Shown piece after piece: positions 5,160-5,525 of a stretch of DNA of 5,525 nt (position 1 is its first letter; every line of letters begins with the position of its first letter). The stretch is from Alphaproteobacteria bacterium (GTDB lineage Bacteria > Pseudomonadota > Alphaproteobacteria > Micavibrionales > Micavibrionaceae). The notes under the pieces are model-generated. The model saw only the letters and a list, made by a program, of their open reading frames with translations. It made no database searches and was not told the origin of the DNA. The translations under genes were made by a program, and so were the position numbers. The stretch spans positions 1 to 5,525 of the forward strand of contig JAGRJZ010000153.1 of the NCBI GenBank assembly GCA_020442505.1, in the 5' to 3' direction.

Positions 5160-5525
5160 ATGCGTTGGCTATGGTACAGTTTTCTTGCTCTTTTCTCGGT
5201 CGGGATGTTGGGTCTCGCCGCCGTCGCGGGCGTTGCCGTATATGCGATTTCCTATTACGGCCGGGATCTGCCCGACTATACGGCGTTGAAGGATTACGAT
5301 CCCCCGGTCGTCACCCGGGTCTATGCCGGCAACGGACGACTGATGGCCGAATTTGCCGCGGAAAAAAGGGTCTTCGTTCCAATCGAGGCGATACCAGATC
5401 TGATCAAGCAGGGGTTTATTGCCGCCGAGGATAAGAATTTCTATCACCATCAAGGTGTCGACTATCTCGCGATCCTCCGCGCGGCGCTCCAGAACCTGAA
5501 GGGGGGGAGCCTTCAAGGGGCCTAG
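5160..5525 (+). CDS. mrcA: Penicillin-binding protein 1A, N-terminal part; frame ends at a TAG at the window edge
   Basis: This is the start of a class A penicillin-binding protein, an inner-membrane bifunctional peptidoglycan glycosyltransferase/transpeptidase. Visible are the cytoplasmic start MRWLWY, one membrane anchor (about 7-31), then YYGRDLPDYTALKDYDPP (32-49), TRVYAGNGRLMAEF (52-65) and the start of the GT51 domain. The GT51 part includes VPIEAIPDLIKQGFIAAEDKNF with the catalytic Glu90, then YHHQGVDYLAILRAALQNLKGG (95-116). Family members run to roughly 700-850 residues and continue QGxSTITQQ after this point. Here SLQGA (117-121) is followed by TAG at 5523-5525, the last bases of the window. 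The frame still matches the family up to that codon, so a TCG-to-TAG change, a pseudogene, or a contig-edge artefact are the options. The gene is divergent from the hypothetical gene. As drawn, it could not make an active enzyme. Confidence 0.8.
   Translation: MRWLWYSFLALFSVGMLGLAAVAGVAVYAISYYGRDLPDYTALKDYDPPVVTRVYAGNGRLMAEFAAEKRVFVPIEAIPDLIKQGFIAAEDKNFYHHQGVDYLAILRAALQNLKGGSLQGA

Noticed and set aside
5099..5434. Plus-strand frame starting with a signal-peptide-like stretch (MRVSTILFLFSVAGLCH)
   Set aside because: It overlaps the PBP1A start in another frame and turns into an Arg/Gly-rich sequence with no domain; the hydrophobic start is probably chance.
5501..5507. G7 tract as the cause of a frameshift in the PBP1A gene
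   Set aside because: The residues after the tract (SLQGA) still match the family just before STITQQ, so the frame looks right and the TAG needs another explanation.

Overview
The window looks like ordinary chromosomal DNA of a Gram-negative bacterium, most likely an alphaproteobacterium (inference). The reasons are moderately high GC, a type I secretion adaptor tail, an adrenodoxin-type ferredoxin beside a NifS/IscS-type cysteine desulfurase, and a COG2945-like alpha/beta hydrolase of the kind I recall near Fe-S biogenesis genes in Alphaproteobacteria. Coding density is high; no gap between genes exceeds about 160 bases. I saw no RNA gene, insertion sequence, CRISPR array or prophage gene.

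Layout. Positions 1-264 (+) are the C-terminal 87 residues of an HlyD-family membrane fusion protein. Converging on it are two minus-strand genes that look like one operon: a group I-like cysteine desulfurase (1797 to 667) followed 38 bases later by a 2Fe-2S ferredoxin (628 to 290). A 156-base AT-rich divergent region (1798-1953) separates them from a plus-strand alpha/beta hydrolase (1954-2637), whose nucleophile-elbow serine appears to be glycine. After a 97-base gap come a CaCA-family sodium/calcium antiporter (2735-3715) and, 24 bases later, a TerD-domain protein with an acidic N-terminal extension (3740-4480). A minus-strand gene of unknown function (5040 to 4501) converges on terD. Divergent from that gene, a class A penicillin-binding protein (PBP1A type) starts at 5160. 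Its reading frame ends at a TAG in the last three bases of the window, where the conserved STITQQ motif should follow.

How the genes may work together. The desulfurase and ferredoxin would supply sulfur and electrons for Fe-S cluster assembly. The antiporter/TerD pair joins a Ca2+ exporter-type transporter with a Ca2+-binding stress-protein fold, which suggests a small calcium-linked or envelope-stress module. This is the best candidate here for a less-described system, although both families are individually well known. The points most worth a second look are that pair, the Ser-to-Gly change in the hydrolase, the premature TAG in the PBP1A gene, and the unrecognised protein at 4501-5040.
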